Positions 34,686-42,867 of a DNA stretch of 44,387 nt are shown in pieces. Under the pieces are notes generated by a model. That model was given only the letters and a program-made list of their open reading frames with translations, ran no database searches and was not told where the DNA came from. The stretch is from Anaerohalosphaeraceae bacterium. Its GTDB lineage: Bacteria; Planctomycetota; Phycisphaerae; Sedimentisphaerales; Anaerohalosphaeraceae. The stretch is from contig DAOSUR010000020.1 of the NCBI GenBank assembly GCA_035378985.1, positions 1,508 to 45,894 on the forward strand, in the 5' to 3' direction. The stretch's first letter is position 1; every line of letters starts with the position of its first letter. The position numbers and the translations under genes were made by a program.

Positions 34686-36065
34686 ATGGACCAAAAAAAA
34701 TTCTTCCGGTGGTGGGTCGTTGTTGGAGCGTTAATCATTCAAATCAGTTTAGGGGCGGTCTACATCTGGAGTGTTTTTCAAACACCATTAAAGACTTTCT
34801 TTCCTTCCTGGTCCGAAACAGCCGTCACACTGCCGGCCCAAATTGTCTTGGCCATGTTTGCGCTGGCGGTCATCATCGGCGGGCGTATCCAGGACCGCAT
34901 CGGTCCTCGCAAAGTCGCCACCGCCGGCGGCATCATTCTCGGCACAGGACTCATTCTCGCCCGTTTTACGGAATTTTTTGAACCTTCCTGGGCCCTGGTG
35001 TGGCTGATTCTGACCTTTTCCGTCCTGGGCGGCATTGGCATCGGCACCGGCTACGTCTGTCCGATTGCCACCTGTGTCAAATGGTTCCCGGACAAACGAG
35101 GCCTTGTCACCGGTCTGGCTGTTGCCGGTTTCGGAGCCGGGGCGTTCTTTTTTGCTCCGCTGGCCAAAGCCCTGATTGCCGGCATACCGTATCAAATCTT
35201 CAACATCCCCCTCTTTTCTCTGCCTAAAATCGGCGTTTTCAATACTTTTCTGACTCTGGGAATTATCTTTTTGACCGCTGTCGTCACCGGCGCCCAGCTG
35301 CTGCGCAATCCGCCCGCCGGTTATAAACCGGCCGGATGGAATCCGCCGCAACCCGTACAATCCACCGCCGCTCCGAAGACCGACTATACCCCTTCCGAAA
35401 TGCTGCGGCTGCCCGCCTTTTGGCTGCTCTGGATTACCTATTTCGCCGGCTGCACCGCCGGTCTTCAAATCATTATGAAGGCATCGCCCATTTGGCAGTC
35501 CTTCCGAACAGCCGCGATGACTCCTCCGATTCAGGAAGACGCGTTCAATCAGATTGCCGCCGCCGGTGCTACGGCCATCGCCGTTCTGGCAATCTTTAAT
35601 TCTCTCGGACGGATTCTTTGGGGGAAAATTTCCGATGCCTTCGGGAGAAAAGGAACGCTGATTACGATGTTTATTCTTTGCGGCGCTGCCATGCTTCTGC
35701 TGGACCGGCTTCGGGAATACCCCATCTATTTGGTCGGCGTTTCTCTAATCGGCTTATGTTTCGGCGGTTATCTGGCCCTCTATCCGGCTGTCACAGCGGA
35801 TTTCTTCGGGACCAAACACTTCGGCGTCAATTACGGCTGTATGTTCACGGCATTCGGTGCCGGCGGAATCGTCGGACCTTATTTGGCCGCCGCCCTGATG
35901 AAAACAGTAAACACCATTCCATACCTGTCCAGAGATTCCAGCGGAGCCGTCGTAGAAAAACTCTTCACCATCGGCAATTACCGCCTCGCATTCTGGGTCG
36001 CCGGCATCGCCTGCCTGGCAGCGGCAGCTGTTATGACGCAGATTAAACCGCCCAAAAAAGCGTAA
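34686..36065 (+). CDS. OFA-family major facilitator transporter, copy 2
   Basis: 459 residues, about 12 membrane helices. It shares with copy 1 the AVYIWSVFQTP start, GRIQDRIGPRKVATAGG loop, GYVCPIATCVKWFPDKRG and GKISDAFGRKGTL. It is longer, chiefly by an extra stretch before helix 7 and loops about 175-190 and 275-290. The substrate is unknown; two diverged copies in tandem suggest two related carboxylates or opposite directions. A 102-base gap without signals separates it from copy 1; a strong terminator follows. Confidence 0.84.
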   Translation: MDQKKFFRWWVVVGALIIQISLGAVYIWSVFQTPLKTFFPSWSETAVTLPAQIVLAMFALAVIIGGRIQDRIGPRKVATAGGIILGTGLILARFTEFFEPSWALVWLILTFSVLGGIGIGTGYVCPIATCVKWFPDKRGLVTGLAVAGFGAGAFFFAPLAKALIAGIPYQIFNIPLFSLPKIGVFNTFLTLGIIFLTAVVTGAQLLRNPPAGYKPAGWNPPQPVQSTAAPKTDYTPSEMLRLPAFWLLWITYFAGCTAGLQIIMKASPIWQSFRTAAMTPPIQEDAFNQIAAAGATAIAVLAIFNSLGRILWGKISDAFGRKGTLITMFILCGAAMLLLDRLREYPIYLVGVSLIGLCFGGYLALYPAVTADFFGTKHFGVNYGCMFTAFGAGGIVGPYLAAALMKTVNTIPYLSRDSSGAVVEKLFTIGNYRLAFWVAGIACLAAAAVMTQIKPPKKA

Positions 36066-36083
36066 TTTCCGCTGAAAACCTTA

Positions 36084-36113
36084 AGAGCCCGGACCACTCC
36101 GGGCTCTTTTTTT
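36084..36113 (+). terminator. Rho-independent terminator of the transporter genes
   Basis: A perfect 10-bp stem AGAGCCCGGA/TCCGGGCTCT (36084-36093 and 36098-36107), 4-base loop, then six or more T residues. It lies 18 bases past the stop. Confidence 0.93.
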
Positions 36114-36150
36114 CACAACTTCCCCCTGAATTTCCTCCGCCGGATAAGCC

Positions 36151-36185
36151 GAAGAGAAAAATCATCTCTTCTGCTTTTTAAGCAG
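36151..36185. repeat. Two adjacent short hairpins
   Basis: GAAGAG/CTCTTC (36151-36171) and CTGCTT-TTT-AAGCAG (36171-36185) lie between the transporter terminator and the 3' end of the deacetylase gene. On the minus strand they could weakly end the deacetylase transcript, but no T-run follows. Confidence 0.35.
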
Positions 36186-36205
36186 CAACCCCAAAATAAA
36201 TCGAC

Positions 36206-37342
36206 TCAGGAAAGCCCATGCAGCGGAAAGACCGTGCGGCGGACTGCATTGAGCACCTGTTCCGCCGCCGGCAGCACCGATTCTCTTTGCCAATTTGAGG
36301 GAACCAAAACCCGGTCCCGAAGCCCCCTATCATCGTTCCAGTCCGTACTTTGCAGCATCACACCGCCCAGACCCGCCCAGGTTTCATCGGTCTGCTGACG
36401 TCCGCACAGAGTCGCCCAAACCAGCGCCCAGGCCCGTACTGTATTCTCCACATGGTACCCGCCCCCGCCGACCGCTAAAATCGGCTTGCCAAAGACCAGC
36501 AGAGACTGAACGACCTCGACATACACATTATTGGTTAACGAAAAACCGGCCAGCGGGTCTCCCGCCAGGGTATCAGCACCGATTTCCAGCACAATCACAT
36601 CCGGCCCGTACGCCCCAATCAGCGGAAGAACCCCCTCCCGAAACACCTTCAGATAAACCTCATCATAGACCCCCGGCGGCAGCGGAAAATTCACACTGTA
36701 CCCGCGTCCCTCGCCTTCTCCAATTTCATCCACAAACCCTGTACCGGGAAACAGTGTCCGGCCGTCCTGATGCGTCGATATCGTCATCACATCGGCCCGG
36801 TCATAAAAGGCCGCCTGAACCCCATCGCAGTGATGCACATCCACATCGAGAAACAGCACCCGCTTGCCCGCCTTTACAAATTCCAGACACCCCAAAACAA
36901 CATCATTCAAATAACAAAACCCGCCTGCTCTCCCGGCGTGAGCATGATGATACCCCCCGGAAGGATTAAAGGCAATCCCGGCTTTCCCCTCCAAAATCAG
37001 ACGAGCCCCTGTTATCGTCGCCCCCGCCGCCAGTGCCGCATAATCATAAACTCCGTCAAAAACCGGACAATCCCCCGTCCCCAACCCCATCCAAAACATC
37101 GAAGAATCAAACTCCCCTCTGTTTGCCCGCTCCAGCGCATCCAGATAGGCCGAAGAATGAAACTGTTCCAGAACAGAGCGTTCAGCTTTCTCCGGAGCGG
37201 CTTCGAAAACATCCGGCCCGCTCAGCAATCCCATCGACAGCAGTTTCCGATAAAGCAACGCGGCACGAAACGTCTTGAAGGGACAGGAGTCCGGATAAGA
37301 ATACTGTTCCAGCTGCGGGCTATGAATCAAGGCCTTTTTCAC
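36206..37342 (-). CDS. acuC: AcuC-like zinc deacetylase (histone deacetylase family)
   Basis: AcuC removes acetyl groups from lysine in bacterial proteins; in Bacillus its target is acetyl-CoA synthetase. All catalytic residues are visible: the charge-relay histidines H132/H133 in GGYHHAHAG, zinc ligands D168 and H170 in LDVDVHHCDGV and D257 in GADTLAGDPL, and the transition-state tyrosine Y296 in GGGGYH. Length is 378 residues, normal. It starts with GTG at 37342 with AAAGG upstream. acs lies 3 kb away on the other strand, separated by the transporters. Polyamine or other acyl-lysine substrates are alternatives. Confidence 0.88.
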   Translation of the reverse strand: MKKALIHSPQLEQYSYPDSCPFKTFRAALLYRKLLSMGLLSGPDVFEAAPEKAERSVLEQFHSSAYLDALERANRGEFDSSMFWMGLGTGDCPVFDGVYDYAALAAGATITGARLILEGKAGIAFNPSGGYHHAHAGRAGGFCYLNDVVLGCLEFVKAGKRVLFLDVDVHHCDGVQAAFYDRADVMTISTHQDGRTLFPGTGFVDEIGEGEGRGYSVNFPLPPGVYDEVYLKVFREGVLPLIGAYGPDVIVLEIGADTLAGDPLAGFSLTNNVYVEVVQSLLVFGKPILAVGGGGYHVENTVRAWALVWATLCGRQQTDETWAGLGGVMLQSTDWNDDRGLRDRVLVPSNWQRESVLPAAEQVLNAVRRTVFPLHGLS

Positions 37343-37479
37343 AGAAACGCCTTTCAGAACAGACCGTTCCTTTGCTGATTCTAATATACCTCAAACAGTT
37401 CGGGTTTCCAGTAGGCAAGTAAAAAAAACTGCGTACAAAGGCGGTCTGCGTGTCCCCCTCCTAAAAACTCCCCCTCCTC

Positions 37480-39312
37480 TTATCGGTAATAAATCCGGAT
37501 ACGTCCGATTTGTGCATCTGTACGAAAGACTATCCGAAACCATCTCGAACCGTGCGGAACCAGTGTCAGTTCATATTTAACCGGGATAAAATACCCATAG
37601 ACAGGATCGCCGGGGTCATACACAGTTCGTCGGCTTTTGGCTTTCGCAAAAGAAACACCGTCTTTGCTGAAGAAAAAAGCAAAATCGGAAATATTTTTTT
37701 CAAAATACGTTTCCAGCACACATCGGCAGATTGCTCCTTCGGTCCGGTAGAGCATCTCTCCGCCGGCAGCCCCTTTGACACGGCTTCCATCTTCCTTCAT
37801 CCGGCGGGCCTGGGTGGTTTCAAGCACCACCCGCCCCCGAAAGCTGTAAACCTGCGACCAATCTTTTAACTCATCCACTATCGCCTGACAATCCACAATC
37901 GGGGAGACGGCAAGATTGGATGGTTTCGATTGTCCGGCTGCATTCTTGGCAATCACCCGGTAAAAATAGCGTTTCCCGATTTTCGCCGTCATATCGTGAA
38001 AAAGAGGTCCATACTCGACTTGGGCATCCGAAACATTCCAGCCGATTACCTCCCAGGGACCGGTTTCTGACTCCGCTCTTTCGATATCATAAGCAGCCGC
38101 ACCCGCAGAACCCCGCCAGGAAATTGCCGTGATATCCTCAATGGGCAAAAGGGTCGGCGGAAGTGGCTTCTCCAGCGGCGGCTCCGGAACGCCTGCAATC
38201 TCGAATGCCTTCTGACGCACCAATTTCAGCAGAGACGTTTCATAATAATCCTCTCCGCTTGGAAAACCCGGCCAATGATAAGAACGAAACCGCCCGAAAG
38301 AATCCGGCTCTGAATGCCAGTAAAAACCCCCTTCCCGCTTATGCGAACGAAGAGACCAAACCATGGCCCCGCTGATGCCTTCCTGAATCACATAATCCAG
38401 CAGCTCGCGGACCTTTCCGTTCGTTTCAAATCCGAGCTCCCCTACAATATAGGGTTTCCGGCCTCTGACCATTTCCCGGGAAACCCGAACATCCCCGATA
38501 AAATCCGGATTCAGGCTCGGATAATGATGCGTCGTCACAACATCAACAAACGGCTCTTCGACCGACTCCGGTCGGACCTTCGTAGCAAAAAAGCCGTCCA
38601 TAACCAGATGATTGGGGTCAATGCTTTTGATATAACCGGCAATCTCATGAGTCCACTCCGGAGGACAGCAGAGTTCGTTTCCGGTCTCCCAAAGCAGAAT
38701 TGCTTTGCAGTCTTTGTAGCATTCTCCGGTATAAACGTTCCTTCGGTTCAGCGTATATTCAATGGTTTTTTTGAAATCCTCAATCAGCTGCCTGTCCGTC
38801 CAAAAACGCGAGCGGGCACTGTCCGGCCTTTGATAAATCGTCACACTTTCTTTCCCGCGAAAAGCCGCATAATCTTCCACTCCGCCCCACCACTTCGTAC
38901 TGTCCAGCAGAGGAAAGATGATGCGAATCCCCTTCTGCTCAGCAATCTGCAAAACTTTATCAATCACCCGAAATCCTTCCTCGTTAAATTGCCCGGGGCC
39001 CTCCACATGAACCGGATGTGTCTCACCGGGGCGCCGAACAGAAAGGGTATACAGCCGCGTCGCCCGCCCTCCTAACTGGCGGATGGATTCAAGCGCATCA
39101 GCAATTTCATATTCATCCGGCCATCGCCAGGCGCACGTCTCTTCAAAAAACATCACATCTTCTTTGTTATGCAAATCCGGAATATTGAAGGAAATAAAGC
39201 GATATTCCTTGTCGCCTTCCATCAATTTATCTCCGCGAGCCGTAATAAAATGCTCAAAGCGGTTTGATTTCTCCGGTTCTTTTCTCTTCCTCTGTTTGTT
39301 GCTCAAACTCAT
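37480..39312 (-). CDS. Glycoside hydrolase family 5-like protein with FN3 module
   Basis: 610 residues. The catalytic TIM barrel (about 20-370) resembles the mannanase-type GH5 enzymes: the acid/base is E213 in LLWETGNEL, the nucleophile E292 in YIVGELGFE, and W319 lies in GAMVWSLRSH. A fibronectin type III-like module is at about 385-475 (AYDIERAES, then KRYFYRVIAKN). The last 130 residues form a beta-rich domain I cannot name. No signal peptide is seen (N-terminus MSLSNKQRKRKEPEKS), which is odd for a polysaccharide hydrolase. GGAG precedes the ATG. Substrate (mannan or another beta-glycan) is inferred. Confidence 0.75.
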   Translation of the reverse strand: MSLSNKQRKRKEPEKSNRFEHFITARGDKLMEGDKEYRFISFNIPDLHNKEDVMFFEETCAWRWPDEYEIADALESIRQLGGRATRLYTLSVRRPGETHPVHVEGPGQFNEEGFRVIDKVLQIAEQKGIRIIFPLLDSTKWWGGVEDYAAFRGKESVTIYQRPDSARSRFWTDRQLIEDFKKTIEYTLNRRNVYTGECYKDCKAILLWETGNELCCPPEWTHEIAGYIKSIDPNHLVMDGFFATKVRPESVEEPFVDVVTTHHYPSLNPDFIGDVRVSREMVRGRKPYIVGELGFETNGKVRELLDYVIQEGISGAMVWSLRSHKREGGFYWHSEPDSFGRFRSYHWPGFPSGEDYYETSLLKLVRQKAFEIAGVPEPPLEKPLPPTLLPIEDITAISWRGSAGAAAYDIERAESETGPWEVIGWNVSDAQVEYGPLFHDMTAKIGKRYFYRVIAKNAAGQSKPSNLAVSPIVDCQAIVDELKDWSQVYSFRGRVVLETTQARRMKEDGSRVKGAAGGEMLYRTEGAICRCVLETYFEKNISDFAFFFSKDGVSFAKAKSRRTVYDPGDPVYGYFIPVKYELTLVPHGSRWFRIVFRTDAQIGRIRIYYR

Positions 39313-39399
39313 AGTTTCTCCAGACTGCGGGCAAAGAAACTGTCAAAAAGGGGACACTCTCAAATGCATCCCTCAACAGAGATTTTGAACGGTTAAAAT

Positions 39400-39486
39400 G
39401 ATTGCACAATCGACTGTGATATTATCAGAAAATATTTGCACAATCAACTAAAAAAAGCCCAAATTCTCAATTTCAGAGCTTGTGCA
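39400..39486. promoter_or_regulatory. Repeated TGCACAA operator-like elements
   Basis: TTGCACAATCGACT (39402-39415) and TTGCACAATCAACT (39436-39449) are direct repeats 34 bases apart, and an inverted core TTGTGCA is at 39480-39486. The first is part of GATTG-CA-CAATC, an inverted repeat. They lie in the 220-base divergent region between the GH5 and activase genes, where a regulator of either could bind. No regulator gene is adjacent. Confidence 0.55.
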
Positions 39487-39550
39487 TCTTGATTTCTGTT
39501 GAAAAAGAACTGTTTTCCGACTACGATGAGGTTTGGGAAAAGGCAAAAAA

Positions 39551-40468
39551 ATGGATTACAAACAAATAACAGGTACAATTTTTGATATTAAAAAATACGC
39601 GATTCACGACGGGCCCGGCATTCGCACAACCGTCTTTTTCAAGGGCTGTCCGCTACGATGTTCCTGGTGTCACAATCCGGAAAGCTGGGAAACCAATCCT
39701 GAAATGCTCCATCGGCCTGTCCGCTGCATCCAGTGCGGACGATGTCTCCAAATCTGTCCAAACCAGGCACTGAGCAGAATTAACGGCAAAATACATCGGG
39801 ATTTAAGCCGCTGTACAGTTTGCGGCGCCTGCATTTCCCCCTGCCCGGCCCAAGCAATGGAAAAAGTCGGCCGGAAGGTCACTGTTGAGGAAGTTTTAAA
39901 AGAAATAGAAAAAGATTCCGTTTTTTATGACCAATCCGGCGGCGGTGTTACTTTTTCAGGCGGTGAACCCCTCACCCAACCTGACTTTCTCTACGCTTTG
40001 CTGACTGCCTGCAAGGAAATGGGGTTCCAAACGGCCGTTGATACGTCCTGTTATGGAAAACGTGAAACTCTAAAGTCAATTCTGGATTTCAGTGACCTTT
40101 TTTTGTGCGACATCAAACATCTCGATTCAAAAAAACATCGGGAGTTTACCGGTGTGGACAATTCCCTGATTCTGGACAACATCAGTTGGTTAAGCACAAA
40201 CGCTCGCCAAATCATCATTCGGGTTCCCGTCATTGCAGGCTTCAATGATTCACCCGACAGCATTCAGGCCATTGGACAGTATGTACAAAATCTGAAAACC
40301 ATAAAACAAATCGACCTTTTGCCGTATAATAGTGGAGGAATCGCCAAGGCGGAGCGGCTCGGCAAGAGCGAGCGAGTGTTCAGAAGCCGGCGTCTCTCAG
40401 TGGAACAAATGAAAAAACTTGCACAGACGCTGCAGGAAATGGGTTTTTGTGTAAAAATCGGCGGATAG
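39551..40468 (+). CDS. Glycyl-radical enzyme activase
   Basis: A 305-residue radical SAM protein that creates the glycyl radical on the next gene's product. The N-terminal GTIFDIKKYAIHDGPGIRTT is typical, followed by the radical SAM ligands in CPLRCSWCHNPE (CxxxCxxC). Two extra 4Fe-4S clusters are shown by CIQCGRCLQICP and CTVCGACISPCP, as in activases of the non-pyruvate-formate-lyase enzymes, and GGGVTFSGGEPLTQ follows. The ATG at 39551 is chosen with AAAGG upstream over a TTG six codons earlier. The stop of this gene is 5 bases before the glycyl radical enzyme ATG. Confidence 0.92.
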   Translation: MDYKQITGTIFDIKKYAIHDGPGIRTTVFFKGCPLRCSWCHNPESWETNPEMLHRPVRCIQCGRCLQICPNQALSRINGKIHRDLSRCTVCGACISPCPAQAMEKVGRKVTVEEVLKEIEKDSVFYDQSGGGVTFSGGEPLTQPDFLYALLTACKEMGFQTAVDTSCYGKRETLKSILDFSDLFLCDIKHLDSKKHREFTGVDNSLILDNISWLSTNARQIIIRVPVIAGFNDSPDSIQAIGQYVQNLKTIKQIDLLPYNSGGIAKAERLGKSERVFRSRRLSVEQMKKLAQTLQEMGFCVKIGG

Positions 40469-40473
40469 AACCT

Positions 40474-42834
40474 ATGAACGAACGAGTTGCCAAACTGCGT
40501 GCTCAAAGTGTAAACACCAAACCGTACATCAGTGCTGAACGGGCTGAACTGATTACCGATTTCTATCAGAGCGGCGTCACGATGGAGTTTTCTCCTCCGG
40601 TTGTCCGCGGCCTAGCCCTCAACTACATCATGAGCCGCAAGCACATCTGCATCAATGAAGGCGAATTAATCGTCGGCGAGCGGGGACCGGCTCCTAAAGC
40701 CACCTATACCTATCCGGAACTGTGCTGCCATACCCTCGAAGATTTCGAAATTATGGCGCGGCGCACCCGAACCTCCTTTGATGTCAGCGAGGATGTCAAA
40801 AAGGTTTATCAAGAAAAAATTATTCCCTTCTGGAAAGGCAAAACGATGCGGGAAAAGGTCTTCGCCGCAATGAGCGAAGACTGGCATCGGGCCTTTGAAG
40901 CGGGCATTTTTACCGAGTTTATGGAGCAGCGGGCGCCCGGCCATGCCATCCTCGACGACAAGATTTACCGAAAAGGTCTGCTCGACCTGCAGGATGAAAT
41001 CAGCCAGTCCATCCGCAGTCTGGACTTTTACGGCGACCCGGAGGCCCACGCAAAACTCCAGGAACTCAAAGGAATGAAACTGGCAATCGATGCCGTGCTG
41101 ACCCTGGCCCGCCGGTATGCCGAAAAAGCCCAGCAGCTGGCCCAGAGCGAATCCGACCCCGTCCGCAAAAAAGAGCTGGAGGAAATCGCCGCCGTCTGCC
41201 GGCATGTGCCTGCCTATGCTCCGCGAACTTTCCGAGAGGCCCTGCAGGCCTATTGGTTCGTGCATCTGGGCGTCATCACAGACCTGAACGTCTGGGACTC
41301 CTTCAATCCGGGCCGCCTCGACCAGCATCTGTATCCCTTCTACAAACGAGAGCTGGAGGCCGGAACGCTCACCCGCGAGCAGGCCAAAGAGCTGCTCCAG
41401 TGTTTCTGGATTAAGTTCAACAACCAGCCCGCCCCGCCTAAGGTCGGCATCACGGAAGAACAGAGCGGCACCTATACCGATTTTTCGCTCATCAACGTCG
41501 GCGGTGTGGACCCTCAGACCGGACAGGACGCCGTCAACGACGTTTCCTATCTGATTCTCGAGGTCGTCGAGGAAATGCAGCTCGTTCAGCCCAGCTGCTG
41601 TATCCAAATCAGCGCCAAAAACCCCGACCGATTCGTCAGACGGGCTTGTCAGGTCATTCGCACCGGTCTGGGGCAACCGTCCGTTTTTAATACGGATGTC
41701 ATCATTCGCGAAATGCTCCACGACGGCAAATCGCTTTTCGATGCCCGAAGCGGCGGCCCCAGCGGCTGCGTCGAGGTGAGTGCCTTTGGAAAAGAAAGCT
41801 GCATCCTCACCGGCTACTGCAACTGGCCCAAAATCTTTGAGGTCACCCTGCATAACGGACGCGACCCGCGAACCGGCGTTCAGGTCGGCCCGAAAACCGG
41901 CGACCCGGAAACTTTTACAACTTTTGAGCAGCTGCGCGACGCCTACAAAAAGCAGCTGAATCACTTTATCAACATCAAAATCCGCGGCAACCAAATCATC
42001 GAACGGCTGTATGCAGAATGGATGCCCGCCGTTTTTATGTCCGTGCTGGTCGATGACTGCATCAAGCGGGGCAAAGACTACCACAACGGCGGCCCGCGCT
42101 ACAATACAACCTACATTCAGGGCGTCGGCATCGGTACGCTCACCGATGCCCTCACGGCCGTCAAATTCCACGTCTTCGACCGCAAGACGCTCACCATGCG
42201 GACCCTCTTAAAAGCCCTCGAGGCAAACTTCGAAGGGATGGAAGACATTCAGAATCTGCTCCGGCAGGCCCCCTGCTACGGCAACGATGACGATTACGCC
42301 GACGCCGTCGCCGTCGATTTATTCAATCTATACTACGACGCCATCAACGGCAGACCCAACACCAAGGGCGGCAAATACCGCATTAACCTCCTGCCGACCA
42401 CGGTCCACATCTATTTTGGGCAGGTTACCGGTGCCCTGCCCAACGGACGCAAGGCCGGTCTGCCTCTGTCCGACGGCATCTCCCCCAGTCAGGGAGCCGA
42501 CACCCACGGCCCGACCTCCGTTCTCAAATCCGCCGCCAAACTCGACCATGCTCGAACCGGCGGCACCCTGCTCAATATGAAATTCATTCCGCAGGTGCTC
42601 GAAGGGGAGGGGCTGGACAAACTGGTTCATCTGATTCGCAGCTACTTCCGACTGGACGGCCACCATATCCAGTTTAATGTCGTCAACCGGCAGACCCTGC
42701 TGGAGGCCCAGAAAAATCCCCAGCAGTATCGCCATTTGATTGTCCGCGTTGCCGGATACAGCGACTATTTTGTGGAGCTCGGCGAAGGCCTGCAGAACGA
42801 AATCATCGCCCGCACGGAACAGACATCCATTTGA
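40474..42834 (+). CDS. Glycyl radical enzyme, trans-4-hydroxyproline-dehydratase-like
   Basis: 786 residues. The glycyl radical motif RVAGYSDYF (G761) is near the C-terminus. The active-site loop SGCVEVSAFGKE holds the thiyl cysteine C432 and E434. From memory of HypD, its N-terminus, PELCCHTLED, IPFWKGKTMRE, FMEQRAPGH and FNNQPAPPKVGIT segments match, as do equivalents of its substrate residues: H157, D275, S331, D336, F337, Y448. HypD dehydrates trans-4-hydroxyproline to pyrroline-5-carboxylate. The loop differs (CVEVS where I recall CVETG; SCILTGYC in place of AYVLTGYM), so a different substrate is possible. No proC is nearby. ATG 40474 follows the activase directly. Confidence 0.75.
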   Translation: MNERVAKLRAQSVNTKPYISAERAELITDFYQSGVTMEFSPPVVRGLALNYIMSRKHICINEGELIVGERGPAPKATYTYPELCCHTLEDFEIMARRTRTSFDVSEDVKKVYQEKIIPFWKGKTMREKVFAAMSEDWHRAFEAGIFTEFMEQRAPGHAILDDKIYRKGLLDLQDEISQSIRSLDFYGDPEAHAKLQELKGMKLAIDAVLTLARRYAEKAQQLAQSESDPVRKKELEEIAAVCRHVPAYAPRTFREALQAYWFVHLGVITDLNVWDSFNPGRLDQHLYPFYKRELEAGTLTREQAKELLQCFWIKFNNQPAPPKVGITEEQSGTYTDFSLINVGGVDPQTGQDAVNDVSYLILEVVEEMQLVQPSCCIQISAKNPDRFVRRACQVIRTGLGQPSVFNTDVIIREMLHDGKSLFDARSGGPSGCVEVSAFGKESCILTGYCNWPKIFEVTLHNGRDPRTGVQVGPKTGDPETFTTFEQLRDAYKKQLNHFINIKIRGNQIIERLYAEWMPAVFMSVLVDDCIKRGKDYHNGGPRYNTTYIQGVGIGTLTDALTAVKFHVFDRKTLTMRTLLKALEANFEGMEDIQNLLRQAPCYGNDDDYADAVAVDLFNLYYDAINGRPNTKGGKYRINLLPTTVHIYFGQVTGALPNGRKAGLPLSDGISPSQGADTHGPTSVLKSAAKLDHARTGGTLLNMKFIPQVLEGEGLDKLVHLIRSYFRLDGHHIQFNVVNRQTLLEAQKNPQQYRHLIVRVAGYSDYFVELGEGLQNEIIARTEQTSI

Positions 42835-42867
42835 CGGCAGCGATTCTGCATCAGCAGAGACAGACGT

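Noticed and set aside
40666..42171. 501-codon open frame antisense to the glycyl radical enzyme
   Set aside because: It lies wholly within a gene with intact catalytic motifs and reads as low-complexity shadow sequence.
42835..42867. Terminator between the glycyl radical enzyme and dctM
   Set aside because: GC-rich imperfect pairing is present but there is no clean stem with a T-run on either strand.
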